Below, in pieces: positions 18,977 through 28,238 of a stretch of DNA of 64,000 nt (its first letter is position 1; each line of letters starts with the position of its first letter). The translations under genes and the position numbers were made by a program. The stretch comes from Aquimonas sp002352135 (GTDB lineage: Bacteria; Pseudomonadota; Gammaproteobacteria; Xanthomonadales; Xanthomonadaceae). Below the pieces are notes generated by a model. The model saw only the letters and a list, made by a program, of their open reading frames with translations. It was not told the DNA's origin and searched no databases. The stretch is taken from the NCBI GenBank assembly GCA_035440755.1, contig DAORND010000006.1:11753-75752 (forward strand), in the 5' to 3' direction.

Positions 18977-20290
18977 CTAGTTCGCGTCTCGCATCCAAAC
19001 CTCGACACGGCGATTGCGCACTTGCCCAAGCGCACTGGATCGAGGGGCGACCGGGGCGGTGTCGCCGACTCCCCGCACTCTCTCAACCGGTATCTGATAG
19101 GCCAGCAGAGCCGCTGCCACTTGATCTGCACGCTCGCTACTCAGCTGTTCCGCCTGGACGGGCATCACCTCAGCGCCATCGGCAAAGCCGATCAGAATCA
19201 AACGTTTGCCGCGCTGCTCAGGCTGCCGCATGAACGCCTGCAGACGCTCGATATCCTGCTGCGACTTGTTATCCAACGCCGCACTGGCCGGATTGAAGCG
19301 AAAGTTGACGGACAACCTCACCGCACCGTCGACCAGATTTCTGTAGACGTCAGAGGATCCAGCACGCATCGCCGGTTGATAAGCCCGAATCCGCTGCGAC
19401 ACAAATCCGACGCGTTCAATGATTACCTGCGCCTCGTCCGATCTCACGAAATCGAGCAGGCTTGAAGCCAGAGGCGTCATTTTCTCCGGGGCATAGAGAT
19501 AGAGTCGGCGCGACAAGGGGTAGTCCTCTACAGCGACCTCTTGAGCCGATGGTGGCAAGGCATCGCCACCGTGTGATACCGCCAAGGCGCGCACACCGTT
19601 GATGCCCGTCAAGCCGACAAACCCGATGCCACCTCGATCCGCAGCCACGGCTGCGGCCAACTCCGCCGTGCTCTCGAATCGCTCGGCTCCAGAATCCAGA
19701 GCCAGATCGACCAGAACCACCTGCCTGAAGGAGTCCCACGTGCCGGAACGTTCATCGCGTGCGAACAGACGGACAACCTGCTGGCCCTGACCCAACTGGC
19801 CCCAGTTGATGATTTGACCAGAGAACAGGCGTTGCACATCAGCCAGGCTGATCGTTCGTAACGAATTGCTCTCAGGAACGATGATCGCCAAGCCGTCCAG
19901 CGCCAGCACGATTTACTGCCGCGCTGAGTCCAATTGGCCCAGGTGATTAGCATTGGCGACCTCGGCAGGGCTGACGCGTCGGGATGCCATACCGAGATCC
20001 GCCGTACCGACCATCAGGTCCTTGAAGGCCGTACTCGAACCATGCGCGTGCAGTTCGACGTCGACCGCACCGAGCCGACCGGCGGAGCGCAGGACGATCT
20101 CCTCAAATGCGAGTTGCTGACGAGCAACCTGATTCTGCCCCTGGCTACGCAACCAGGCCTCCACCAGTTCCGGCATCAGCCTTTCGCCGATGGTGTTCGA
20201 ACCATGAATTCGCAGCGTTTGCTCATTGCCATAGGCTGCGGGCGCCAAAAACACACTGGCAACAACAAGCCAGAACGACCACTTCCGCAT
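18977..20290 (-). pseudogene. Exported phosphate-binding-like/OmpA fusion interrupted by an in-frame TAA
   Basis: Two adjacent coding stretches lie in the same frame. The first (19913-20290) holds a signal peptide and the start of a PstS-like periplasmic binding fold (LRIHGSNTIGERLMPELVE). The second (18977-19909) continues the same fold without loss (LALDGLAIIVPESNSLRTIS) and ends in an OmpA-type peptidoglycan-binding domain with RVRGVGDTAPVA and RNRRVEVW. They are separated only by TAA at 19913-19915 and one ATC codon. Restoring one base would give about 436 residues. It may be a recent nonsense mutation or a base-call error; re-initiation at the GTG after the stop would give a product without a signal peptide. 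Confidence 0.8.
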
Positions 20291-20421
20291 GACTTCTCCA
20301 AGCGCGCCAGAACGAGCGCGTCAGAGTGCCAGCATGAGGTTACAGGCAGATATCACGAGGGTCGGATTGCCACTCAGGTCACCACATCGAGCACACCGCT
20401 TTTCAACCTCGATGAAATCCG

Positions 20422-21279
20422 TCAAGTGGCATCGCCGCGTTCAACGGGGCGCGAGCGATCACTGCACCATTCACTCCATGAGCCCGCATAGACACGCGCA
20501 CCGGGCAGACCCGCGTGGGTCATCGCCAGCAGGTTATGGCAGGCAGTAACACCCGACCCGCACATCAGGATCGTATCCGCGGGGGATTTACCGCCCAGCA
20601 ATCGCTCAAACTCCAAGCGCAACTGCAACGCGGTCTTGAATCCCACACCCGCATTCAGATTGTCCGCAAATGGACGATTCTTTGCGCCCGGAATGTGCCC
20701 GGCGACGGGATCCAGGGGCTCCACATCACCCCGGAATCGCTCTCTGCTGCGCGCATCGATCAACAAAGCGTCGCCGCTAGCCATTCGTGCAGCAAGCACC
20801 GCAGTGGTGATCACCTGACCAGACTGATAACGCGCCTTGTACTCGCGCTGGCGAACACGTGGCGAGCCGGTGGTCATCGCTCCACCGAGGCGAATCCACG
20901 CTTCCAGTCCACCGTCCAACACGGCGACGCGTTTGTGTCCGAGTAGATTCAACATCCACCAGAAGCGCGCGGCAATCGAACCATCCAGTCCGTCGTAGGC
21001 CACCACCTGATGTTGTGGCGTGATGCCCATGCGACCCAAAGCAAGGCAAAAGCGCTCCACGTCAGGCAGAGGGTGCCTGCCCCGCCCTGTCTTCGACAGA
21101 TCCGACAGGTCAGCATCCAGACTGGCATAGCTCGCGCCCGCAATATGCCCCAAAGGAAACAAGCGGCCACCGGCACTCGGATCTCGAAGGTCAAAACGAC
21201 AATCGACGATAGCCAGTTGTGCCCCGCCCAACTCCGCCTGCAGTTCCGCCGCAGAAATGAGCGTGTTCCACTCCGTCAT
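20422..21279 (-). CDS. sseA: 3-mercaptopyruvate/thiosulfate sulfurtransferase (two rhodanese domains)
   Basis: 285-residue enzyme that transfers sulfur from mercaptopyruvate or thiosulfate to a thiol acceptor. Two tandem rhodanese domains are visible: an inactive N-terminal one (DCRFDLRDPSAGG...VVAYDGLDGSIAARFWWML) and a catalytic one with Cys240 in the loop CGSGVTA. That loop matches the CG[ST]GVTA form of mercaptopyruvate sulfurtransferases rather than classical rhodaneses. Start 21279 has a GGGGAGAT site upstream. No obvious operon partner. Confidence 0.88.
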   Translation of the reverse strand: MTEWNTLISAAELQAELGGAQLAIVDCRFDLRDPSAGGRLFPLGHIAGASYASLDADLSDLSKTGRGRHPLPDVERFCLALGRMGITPQHQVVAYDGLDGSIAARFWWMLNLLGHKRVAVLDGGLEAWIRLGGAMTTGSPRVRQREYKARYQSGQVITTAVLAARMASGDALLIDARSRERFRGDVEPLDPVAGHIPGAKNRPFADNLNAGVGFKTALQLRLEFERLLGGKSPADTILMCGSGVTACHNLLAMTHAGLPGARVYAGSWSEWCSDRSRPVERGDAT

Positions 21280-21451
21280 GACCGATCTCCCCATAGCAGT
21301 GGCGTAGCTGACCCCAAACGCAAGACGATGCACTGACGACCGTCTGCGACGGGGGGCAAAGAGTAGCCGATGGCGACGAACTCAACGAGCAGAGATTCCC
21401 ACAAACTCTGCCTGTATGCCGCGATCCCGGTCACCCTCGTTCCGAAGTCTG

Positions 21452-22060
21452 TCAACCCCGAAGTGCAGCAATACGATCCCGCAGATTGACGAGCATGCTT
21501 GCCGTGGCTCCCCATATGCGCTGACCAGCAAAATCGTACTGCCAGTAGTGACGAACACGGCCCTGAAAATCCGCTTCAACCTTCCGCACACTGCGAGGAT
21601 CAAGGACATAGGAAAGCGGCACTTCGAACACTTCTGCCACTTCGTCTGCACAAGGCCGCGATTCATGCGCGGCGTCGATCAGGGCGACCACTGGCACCAC
21701 GCGAAATCCGGTGAAGGTCCGGATCGGATCAATGAATCCAAGGGGCCTGACGTGCGATGGATGCAAGCCAATCTCCTCCTGCGCCTCGCGAAGTGCTGCG
21801 GCGACTTCATCGACATCACTGACATCCACCCTTCCACCAGGCAGCGCGACCTGACCCGGATGCTTGCTCAATAGATCAGTTCGCCGAGTCAAGACAATCA
21901 CAGGATTGCCGGGCTCGCGCTCCACAATGCCAATCAGCACCGCTGCGGGTGCAAAATCGCGGCCATCATCCAGCAGATCAACGTAGTCCTCGGGCGTCGG
22001 CAATGTGAACCGCGGTGCCGTGGGCAATGGATACAGGGCACGCTGAATGAGCCCAAGCAT
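21452..22060 (-). CDS. NUDIX hydrolase, CoA pyrophosphatase-like
   Basis: 202-residue NUDIX enzyme. The NUDIX box reads GGRVDVSDVDEVAAALREAQ followed by EEIG. It is preceded by the HPGQVALPGG region characteristic of NudL/CoA diphosphatases, which hydrolyse CoA to 4'-phosphopantetheine and adenosine 3',5'-bisphosphate. Start 22060 is chosen because GGAGG lies upstream and the ATG shares a base with the stop of the preceding DUF1289 gene (TGATG), suggesting coupled translation. Confidence 0.85.
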   Translation of the reverse strand: MLGLIQRALYPLPTAPRFTLPTPEDYVDLLDDGRDFAPAAVLIGIVEREPGNPVIVLTRRTDLLSKHPGQVALPGGRVDVSDVDEVAAALREAQEEIGLHPSHVRPLGFIDPIRTFTGFRVVPVVALIDAAHESRPCADEVAEVFEVPLSYVLDPRSVRKVEADFQGRVRHYWQYDFAGQRIWGATASMLVNLRDRIAALRG

Positions 22061-22248
22061 CAACTCGCCTCCGCCAACAACGCGCGTTCCGTCAGCAGCA
22101 CTTCCATGCAATGGCGACGCTGCCCCTCGGTCATGCTGGACCAGTCTGCAATTTCCGAGACCGTGCGCAGGCACCCGACACATTGCCCACGTGCATCCAA
22201 ACTGCAGACGCCCACACAAGGACTGAGGATGGCGGTGGCACTGGACAT
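22060..22248 (-). CDS. DUF1289 domain small cysteine-rich protein
   Basis: 62-residue protein of the DUF1289 family. The conserved pattern PCVGVCSLDARGQCVGCLRT carries four cysteines that probably bind metal, followed by the usual EIADWSSMTEGQR helix. Function unknown. Its stop overlaps the NUDIX start by one base, so the two are one transcriptional unit. Confidence 0.85.
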   Translation of the reverse strand: MSSATAILSPCVGVCSLDARGQCVGCLRTVSEIADWSSMTEGQRRHCMEVLLTERALLAEAS

Positions 22249-22295
22249 GACTTGGCGTAGCTTCCTACGTTGATGAAAGAACCCGAGGCAACATA

Positions 22296-22328
22296 AACGA
22301 CAAGGGGCGCAATGCGCCCCTTGTCGTT
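22296..22328 (-). terminator. Intrinsic terminator after the FKBP gene
   Basis: A perfect 15-bp stem (AACGACAAGGGGCGC and its complement) with a 3-nt loop is followed on the minus strand by TATGTTG. It lies 17 bases past the FKBP stop and upstream of the DUF1289-NUDIX pair. The T-run is weak but the stem is very strong. Confidence 0.75.
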
Positions 22329-22345
22329 ACCCTGCACTGTGGCGA

Positions 22346-23026
22346 TTACTTCACGCTCACCAGTTTGACGTCAAAAATCACTGCCTGGCTCGGGCCAATC
22401 GGCGAACGCGGGCTATCCCCGTAGGCCATGTCCGGCGGCAAGAAGATTTCCCAACGCGAGCCCGACTTCATCAGTGGCAGCACTTCCTGCAGACCTTTGA
22501 TCGGCGCCGCTGAAACCTGCATGGTCACTGCCTGATTGCCGGTATAGGTGCTGGCAAACTCCTGACCCGTCGACAGCGAACCGCGGAAATGGATTTCAAC
22601 CGTGCTGTTGGCTGTTGGCTGCGGACCCGCACCCTGATCAATCACGCGATACTGGATACCACTTGGCAAGGTCTGAATTCCCTGCTTACTACGGTTGGCA
22701 GCCAAGAACTGGTCACTCTTGGCCTTGTTTTCCGCAGCCACTCGCTCGAACTCAGCCTTCGCCTGCTCCATCAAGCGTTGCTGCATCGCTTCCAGCGCGG
22801 CGCGCATATCCGCTTCCGGCACCGCAGGATTCTTCTTGGCGTAACCATCCTGGATGGCACGAATCACCGTGTTCAGGTCGACATCCAGCTTGCGCTGGGT
22901 GATGTCCTGACCAATCTCGTAGCCCATGGCATAGCTGAGCTTGCCTTTGTCCGAGGTGGTGTCCTGCGCCATCACGGCGCCAAAACTCAAAGCTGCCAGC
23001 ATGGCAACCGACAAGCGCAACTTCAT
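22346..23026 (-). CDS. Periplasmic FKBP-type peptidyl-prolyl cis-trans isomerase (FkpA/Mip-like)
   Basis: 226-residue exported folding catalyst. Signal peptide about 1-20 (MKLRLSVAMLAALSFGAVMA), then the FKBP N-terminal dimerisation domain (LSYAMGYEIGQDI...), a long linking helix, and a C-terminal FKBP domain (about 120-226) with VEIHFRGSLSTGQEF and the active-site run GSRWEIFLPPDMAYGD. The architecture matches FkpA and the Mip proteins. AGGAGG lies directly upstream of the ATG. It is a single gene with its own terminator. Confidence 0.92.
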   Translation of the reverse strand: MKLRLSVAMLAALSFGAVMAQDTTSDKGKLSYAMGYEIGQDITQRKLDVDLNTVIRAIQDGYAKKNPAVPEADMRAALEAMQQRLMEQAKAEFERVAAENKAKSDQFLAANRSKQGIQTLPSGIQYRVIDQGAGPQPTANSTVEIHFRGSLSTGQEFASTYTGNQAVTMQVSAAPIKGLQEVLPLMKSGSRWEIFLPPDMAYGDSPRSPIGPSQAVIFDVKLVSVK

Positions 23027-23119
23027 GCAACCTCCTGGTGAGAAAACGGGACTGTCGACTGCCCCGCCAAGTCTTGAATCATACCGGTACCGCTGAACCT
23101 AGTCACTCGCAGGCATGGG

Positions 23120-24022
23120 TCACTCATCATCGGGCCAACTCGGACGAGCCGAGGCGGCCCGCGCGCCACCGCCATCGACACGCGGCAAGGCGCGCAACAC
23201 GGACAGCCCATCACGCGTTTCCGCCACATCATGAACCCGCACGATGCGCGCACCACGGCTGGCTGCGAGCACGGCTGCGACCACGGACGCGGGCATCCGT
23301 TCCTCGACATTCCGTCCCGTCACAGCACCCAACATGGATTTTCGGGACAGTCCCACCAGGATCGGGCAAGCAAGCGAATCAAACTCGGCCAATCGTGCCA
23401 GCAAGGTGAAATTGTGTTCGACCGACTTACCAAAGCCAAAACCCGGATCAATCAGCAGGCGCTTCCGATTGATCCCGGCGAACTCACAGGCGAGTAAACG
23501 ATCAGCCAGGAAACGGCGAACCTCGCCGACCACGTCGTCATAGTGCGGTGCCATCTGCATCGAGCCGGGTTCACCTTGCATGTGCATCAGACAGACAGGC
23601 ACATCCAGGGCCGCCGCAGCTTCCATCGCCCCCGGCAGTCGCAATGCGCGCACGTCGTTGATCATGCCAGCTCCTGCCACGACGGCGGCACGCATGACCT
23701 CAGGTCGTGAGGTATCCACGGAAATCGGCACATCGATCAGAGGAGCCAATGCCTCGATCAACGGCACAACACGCTGACATTCTTCGTCAGCAGATACTGC
23801 CGTCGCGCCGGGCCGTGTGGATTCCCCGCCAATGTCGATGATGTCCGCGCCAGCAGACACCATCGCCATCGCACGGGCGATCCCCTCTTTCAGGGACAAG
23901 CACTGACCAGCATCGGAGAACGAATCGGGGGTGACATTCAGCACCCCCATGATGTTCACCCGGTCGAGTCGCAGCATTCGACCACGACAGTCAAGCTGCG
24001 GTATCAGGTCCGCCTCGAACAC
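23120..24022 (-). CDS. folP: Dihydropteroate synthase
   Basis: 300-residue folate enzyme condensing p-aminobenzoate with hydroxymethyl-dihydropterin diphosphate; the sulfonamide target. Family signatures are MGVLNVTPDSFSDAGQ and GADIIDIGGESTRPGA, with LIDPGFGFGKSVEHN and ASRGARIVRVHDV toward the C-terminus. The GTG start at 24022 follows an AAGG site; an ATG fifteen codons later is possible. It lies 9 bases after ftsH, the conserved ftsH-folP order. Confidence 0.94.
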   Translation of the reverse strand: MFEADLIPQLDCRGRMLRLDRVNIMGVLNVTPDSFSDAGQCLSLKEGIARAMAMVSAGADIIDIGGESTRPGATAVSADEECQRVVPLIEALAPLIDVPISVDTSRPEVMRAAVVAGAGMINDVRALRLPGAMEAAAALDVPVCLMHMQGEPGSMQMAPHYDDVVGEVRRFLADRLLACEFAGINRKRLLIDPGFGFGKSVEHNFTLLARLAEFDSLACPILVGLSRKSMLGAVTGRNVEERMPASVVAAVLAASRGARIVRVHDVAETRDGLSVLRALPRVDGGGARAASARPSWPDDE

Positions 24023-24031
24023 AAGCGAGCC

Positions 24032-25939
24032 TTAAATTTGTGCCGCCGGACCACCGACTGCACCCGGTGCGGACCCCGCGTCATCGCTACGCGGCGGATT
24101 GACGTCACTGCGCCCCCAATCGGTTGGCGGTGGCGGCGTGCGGCCTTCCATGATGGCGTCGATCTGCTTGGCGTCGATGGTTTCGTACGTCAACAGCGCG
24201 TCGGCCATGGCGTGCAGTTTGTCCAGATGCTCAGTGAGGATGGCCTTGGTTCGCGCATAGGCACGATCCAGAATCCCGCGCACCACGTCGTCAATCTTGC
24301 GCGCTGTTTCGTCCGACACATTCTTGTGCTGAGTGACCGAGCGGCCGAGGAAAACCTCGTCTTCCTGCTCGCCATAGGCCACCGGACCCATTTCGTCCGA
24401 CAGCCCCCACTTGGTGACCATGTTGCGAGCCATCTTGGTCGCCCGTTCAATGTCGTTCGAAGCACCCGTAGTGACCTTGTCGGCGCCGAAAATCAACTCT
24501 TCAGCCACACGTCCACCATACAACGAACACAACTGCGACTCGATGGCCACCCGGTTGTAACTGTAGCGATCCTGCTCCGGCAGATACATCGTCACGCCCA
24601 GCGCGCGACCACGCGGAATGATGGTCACCTTGTAGACGGGGTCGTGCTCAGGAACCATGCGACCGACGATGGCGTGTCCTGCTTCGTGATAGGCAGTGAG
24701 CTTCTTTTCGGATTCGCTCATCGCCATCGAGCGTCGCTCGGCACCCATCATGATCTTGTCGCGCGCCTTGTCGAAGTGCGTCATGCGCACTTCCTTGGCA
24801 TTTTCCCGCGCCGCAAACAGGGCCGCCTCGTTGACGAGATTGGCGAGATCGGCACCCGAGAAGCCCGGCGTACCCCGCGCGACAACGGAGGGCTCGACAT
24901 CGCCCGCCATCGGCACCTTGCGCATGTGAACCTTGAGAATCTGCTCGCGCCCGCGCAGGTCCGGCAGCGGAACAACCACCTGGCGATCAAATCGACCGGG
25001 GCGCAACAGCGCGGGATCAAGGACATCGGGGCGGTTGGTCGCGGCGATGACAATGATGCCTTCGCTACCTTCAAAACCATCCATCTCAACCAGCAACTGA
25101 TTCAAGGTCTGCTCGCGCTCGTCGTGCCCACCGCCCAGCCCGGCACCACGATGACGACCCACCGCATCGATTTCGTCAATAAAAATGATGCAGGGTGCCG
25201 CTTTCTTGGCCTGCTCGAACATGTCGCGAACACGCGACGCACCCACGCCAACAAACATTTCGACGAAATCAGAGCCCGAGATCGCGAAGAACGGCACCTT
25301 GGCCTCACCGGCAATGGCCTTGGCCAACAGGGTCTTGCCCGTACCTGGCGAGCCCACCATCAACACACCACGCGGAATCCTGCCGCCCAGTTTCTGGAAC
25401 TTGCCCGGATCACGCAGGAACTCGACGAGTTCGGAAACCTCTTCCTTCGCTTCGTCGCAGCCCGCCACATCCGCGAAGGTGATCTTGACCTGATCTTCGC
25501 CCTGCAGTTTGGCACGCGAACGGCCAAAGCTCATCGCACCGCGCCCACCGGAACCGGCCTGCAATTGGCGCATGAAGAAGATGAAGATGCCGATGAAAAT
25601 CACGTAGGGCAGAATCGTCAGCAGAACGTCCATCAGCCCCGGACCCGGAGGCAGTTCCTGCTTGATCTGAACCTGATTTTCCAGCAACTCGTTCACGAGG
25701 TACTGGTCACGCGGGGCCTGCGTTGAAAAGCGCGAACCATCTTTTCGCTCGCCCGAGATGCCGATGCCATTGGCTTCAATGTCAACTTTCGCGATTCCGC
25801 CATCACGAACTTGGGTAAGAAACTGGTCGTAGGACATGGACTGTCCACCGGCGACTCGAGGCGAAAAGCCTTGAAACACCGCCATCAATACAACGGCGAT
25901 CACCACCCACAGCAGGAGATTCTTGGCAAGGTCATTCAT
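24032..25939 (-). CDS. ftsH: ATP-dependent zinc metalloprotease FtsH
   Basis: 635-residue membrane-bound AAA+ protease that degrades misassembled membrane proteins and short-lived factors such as LpxC and sigma-32. Two membrane segments (about 6-22 and 106-124) flank a small periplasmic domain. The AAA+ module shows Walker A GSPGTGKT, Walker B IFIDEIDAVG and the second region of homology ATNRPDVLDPALLRPGRFD. The zinc site HEAGH is present. It overlaps rlmE (ATGA) and precedes folP, the usual rlmE-ftsH-folP order. Confidence 0.97.
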   Translation of the reverse strand: MNDLAKNLLLWVVIAVVLMAVFQGFSPRVAGGQSMSYDQFLTQVRDGGIAKVDIEANGIGISGERKDGSRFSTQAPRDQYLVNELLENQVQIKQELPPGPGLMDVLLTILPYVIFIGIFIFFMRQLQAGSGGRGAMSFGRSRAKLQGEDQVKITFADVAGCDEAKEEVSELVEFLRDPGKFQKLGGRIPRGVLMVGSPGTGKTLLAKAIAGEAKVPFFAISGSDFVEMFVGVGASRVRDMFEQAKKAAPCIIFIDEIDAVGRHRGAGLGGGHDEREQTLNQLLVEMDGFEGSEGIIVIAATNRPDVLDPALLRPGRFDRQVVVPLPDLRGREQILKVHMRKVPMAGDVEPSVVARGTPGFSGADLANLVNEAALFAARENAKEVRMTHFDKARDKIMMGAERRSMAMSESEKKLTAYHEAGHAIVGRMVPEHDPVYKVTIIPRGRALGVTMYLPEQDRYSYNRVAIESQLCSLYGGRVAEELIFGADKVTTGASNDIERATKMARNMVTKWGLSDEMGPVAYGEQEDEVFLGRSVTQHKNVSDETARKIDDVVRGILDRAYARTKAILTEHLDKLHAMADALLTYETIDAKQIDAIMEGRTPPPPTDWGRSDVNPPRSDDAGSAPGAVGGPAAQI

Positions 25940-26577
25940 GATTTGGCCTCGATGCCACCAGCGCGCTTGCCAGTAGCCAATGCGTACACTTCCGGAGAAC
26001 GATTGCGCGACGCTTTCGGTTTGCGAATCTGCACCTTCGCATAGCGAACGCGCAGATCCTGGATGAAGGCGTCAAACCCCTGCCCGTGAAACATCTTCAG
26101 CAACAGGTTGCCACCGGTCTTCAAATGCTGGTCGGCGAACTCCCGCGTCAGCTCGCACAGATACATCGCTCGCGGTTGGTCGACGGCCGTCATGCCGCTC
26201 ATATTGGGGGCCATATCGGAAAGCACAAGGTCCACCTTGTCGCCGCCCAACACCGCCTCCAGACGTGACAGTGCTTCGGGCTCTCTGAAATCGCCGTGAA
26301 TAAAATCGACACCCGCCAACGGCGGCATCTCCAGGATATCCAAGGCCACCACCCGACCGCGTTCACCGAGTTCGCGGCGGACCAACTGTGACCAGCCGCC
26401 TGGCGCCGCACCCAGATCCACCACGACCATGCCGGGCTTCAACAGTTGATCGCGCTCAATCAGCTCTTCAAGCTTGTAGACCGCCCGGGAGCGCATGCCC
26501 TCGGCCTGCGCCCGTTTGACGAAGGGATCAGAGAAATGCTCCCGCAACCAACGCTGGCTGCTCTTGCTACGCGACAT
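25936..26577 (-). CDS. rlmE: 23S rRNA (uridine-2'-O-)-methyltransferase RlmE (FtsJ/RrmJ)
   Basis: 213-residue SAM-dependent enzyme that methylates U2552 in the ribosomal A-loop and is heat-induced in E. coli. The SAM-binding motif is VVDLGAAPGGWSQ, with DLVLSDMAPNMSG and the catalytic lysine in LLLKMFHGQGF. The K-D-K-E tetrad can be traced through RAVYKLEEL, LSDMAP, LLLKMF and the C-terminal SRNRSPEVY run. Its stop overlaps the ftsH start. It is divergent from yhbY, as in E. coli. Confidence 0.95.
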   Translation of the reverse strand: MSRSKSSQRWLREHFSDPFVKRAQAEGMRSRAVYKLEELIERDQLLKPGMVVVDLGAAPGGWSQLVRRELGERGRVVALDILEMPPLAGVDFIHGDFREPEALSRLEAVLGGDKVDLVLSDMAPNMSGMTAVDQPRAMYLCELTREFADQHLKTGGNLLLKMFHGQGFDAFIQDLRVRYAKVQIRKPKASRNRSPEVYALATGKRAGGIEAKS

Positions 26578-26644
26578 TCAAGGCTCACAAAGCGTGCTTC
26601 AGTGCCGCATGATACCCTGCCCAACCCTGATTTTTATGCGTTTT

Positions 26645-26947
26645 ATGTTCCAACAACTGAGCAATACCCAACAGCGCTATCTGCGCGGACTTTCACATTC
26701 CCTGCGCCCGATCATCCTCGTTGGTGGCAAGGGTCTGACTGACAACCTGATTGCCGAACTCGACGGCGCCCTCGAACACCATGAACTGATCAAGGTGAAA
26801 ATCAGCGCCGAGGACCGTGAGTCGCGAGACGAAATGGTGGCCGAACTCGTGCTGCGCAGTCGTGCGCAACTGGTTCAGCGGGTCGGTCATGTGGCCACGC
26901 TGTATCGGCGCAGCCAAACCCATTCGCAGCTCACGCTGCCTCGCTGA
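26645..26947 (+). CDS. yhbY: YhbY-family CRM-domain RNA-binding protein
   Basis: 100-residue single-CRM-domain protein that associates with pre-50S ribosomal particles. The diagnostic core is LVGGKGLTDNLIAELDGALE followed by HHELIKVKI and a C-terminal TLPR. The start at 26645 gives a protein aligned with E. coli YhbY; another ATG sits three codons upstream. No convincing ribosome binding site is visible for either. It is divergently oriented to rlmE. Confidence 0.9.
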   Translation: MFQQLSNTQQRYLRGLSHSLRPIILVGGKGLTDNLIAELDGALEHHELIKVKISAEDRESRDEMVAELVLRSRAQLVQRVGHVATLYRRSQTHSQLTLPR

Positions 26948-26959
26948 CGACCCTGTCCG

Positions 26960-27328
26960 ATGTCATTGGTCGAAGAGCGCGCGGAGGGCATCCACGTCAT
27001 CAGATCGGTAGCGACCGACGGTATCCGCGTGGATGATCGGGAGTTCGGCGAGAGCTTCGTCCTGCTGCCGGACCGCGTTGAGGAGAGCAACTGGCCCGCC
27101 AACGCGGACGCACTGGCAACCGCCGATCTGGATCGCCTGCTGGCACTGCAACCGGAGCTGATTCTGCTGGGCACAGGCCAGAAACAGACATTTCCCAGAC
27201 CCGAATTGCTGGCGCATGTACTGATGCGCGGGGTCGGAATGGAAGTCATGGACAATGCCGCGGCGGCGAGAACCTTCAATCTGTTGGCGGGCGAAGGCCG
27301 CTACGTGGCGGCGCTGTTTCTGCTCTGA
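26960..27328 (+). CDS. Mth938-like domain protein (Xcc1710-like)
   Basis: 122-residue protein of the Mth938/NDUFAF3-like fold, a small family with unknown bacterial function. Typical runs are LLALQPELILLGTGQKQTFP and the GVGMEVMDNAAAARTFNLLA segment at the C-terminus. It starts 12 bases after yhbY on the same strand, so the two are likely co-transcribed. Confidence 0.82.
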   Translation: MSLVEERAEGIHVIRSVATDGIRVDDREFGESFVLLPDRVEESNWPANADALATADLDRLLALQPELILLGTGQKQTFPRPELLAHVLMRGVGMEVMDNAAAARTFNLLAGEGRYVAALFLL

Positions 27329-27359
27329 GCGACTCAGACGGCGCAGCCGGCAAGACCCG

Positions 27360-28238
27360 CTACCTGCGGGGCAGATGCGCCAACGGATCAACCGGCTTGC
27401 CCTTGCGACGAATCTCGAAATGCAACATGTCGCGCGCCGCGCCGGAGCGCCCCATTTCGGCAATGGGTTGTCCGGCCCGGACCTGCTCACCTTCGGCGAC
27501 CAGACGTTTGCGATTGTGCCCGTAGGCGGACAGAAACTCATCGTTGTGCTTGACGATGACCAACTCGCCGTAGCCAATCAATCCGGCACCGGAATACACC
27601 ACGACGCCGCTGGCTGCGGCATGCACGACCTGACCTGCCGACCCGGCGATATTGATGCCCTGACGCGTGGGATCGCCCGCCACGAAACCGCTGACGACAT
27701 CACCCGAAGTAGGCCAGCGCCAGATCGGTGCACCGCTGCCCACCGAGGCGGCGGGTGTAGTCGACACCGCAGGCGCGGCAGTATCGACCGGAGGAGTGCT
27801 CGTTTGTGGAACGGGCGGCTCACGCGCCGGCACCGGCGGCTTGCCAGCCGGGGCAGTGGCAATGCGCTCGACGGTGCCTGACCCTGTCACAGGCCGACGA
27901 TCAATGACTGGCGTCGAAGGACGCGGCACGGACGCCGTGACCGTCGACCGATCCGGCGCTCCCGCAGCGCGCAGACGCAGAACCTGCCCCGGATAGATGA
28001 GATAGGGCGGACGAATGCCGTTCCACTCCGCCACGTCCTTGAAATCAAGCCGATGCCGGAACGCGATGCCATACAGCGTGTCACCGCGCTGCACGGTGTA
28101 GCTCGGTACCGAGGGGGTGCCTGATTGCGGTCGCGCCACCGGTCGCTCAACGGGTTTGCGCGTCACCACTGTCGACTGCCCACAGCCCGCCAACAGCGCC
28201 AGCAGGCCAGAAAGCAGCAGCCATCGCATCGACGTCAT
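27360..28238 (-). CDS. nlpD: NlpD-like lipoprotein with LysM and M23 domains
   Basis: 292-residue outer-membrane lipoprotein: lipobox LLAGC near residue 20, a LysM peptidoglycan-binding domain (YTVQRGDTLYGIAFRH...) at about 45-92, a Pro/Ala-rich linker, and an M23 peptidase-like domain at the C-terminus. The first zinc-ligand motif is degenerate (QGINIAGSAG where active enzymes have an H-x(3)-D pattern), as in E. coli NlpD, which activates amidase AmiC instead of cutting. Start 28238 overlaps the yqaA stop. In many gammaproteobacteria rpoS follows surE-pcm-nlpD; here it does not. Confidence 0.88.
   Translation of the reverse strand: MTSMRWLLLSGLLALLAGCGQSTVVTRKPVERPVARPQSGTPSVPSYTVQRGDTLYGIAFRHRLDFKDVAEWNGIRPPYLIYPGQVLRLRAAGAPDRSTVTASVPRPSTPVIDRRPVTGSGTVERIATAPAGKPPVPAREPPVPQTSTPPVDTAAPAVSTTPAASVGSGAPIWRWPTSGDVVSGFVAGDPTRQGINIAGSAGQVVHAAASGVVVYSGAGLIGYGELVIVKHNDEFLSAYGHNRKRLVAEGEQVRAGQPIAEMGRSGAARDMLHFEIRRKGKPVDPLAHLPRR

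Noticed and set aside
18977..20290. Two separate genes at the binding-protein/OmpA locus
   Set aside because: Both parts lie in one frame, join without gap in the expected domain order, and the second lacks a ribosome binding site and signal peptide.
24038..25726. 562-codon plus-strand ORF opposite ftsH
   Set aside because: It is wholly antisense to a full-length, motif-complete ftsH and shows no family similarity; long antisense ORFs are expected in GC-rich coding DNA.
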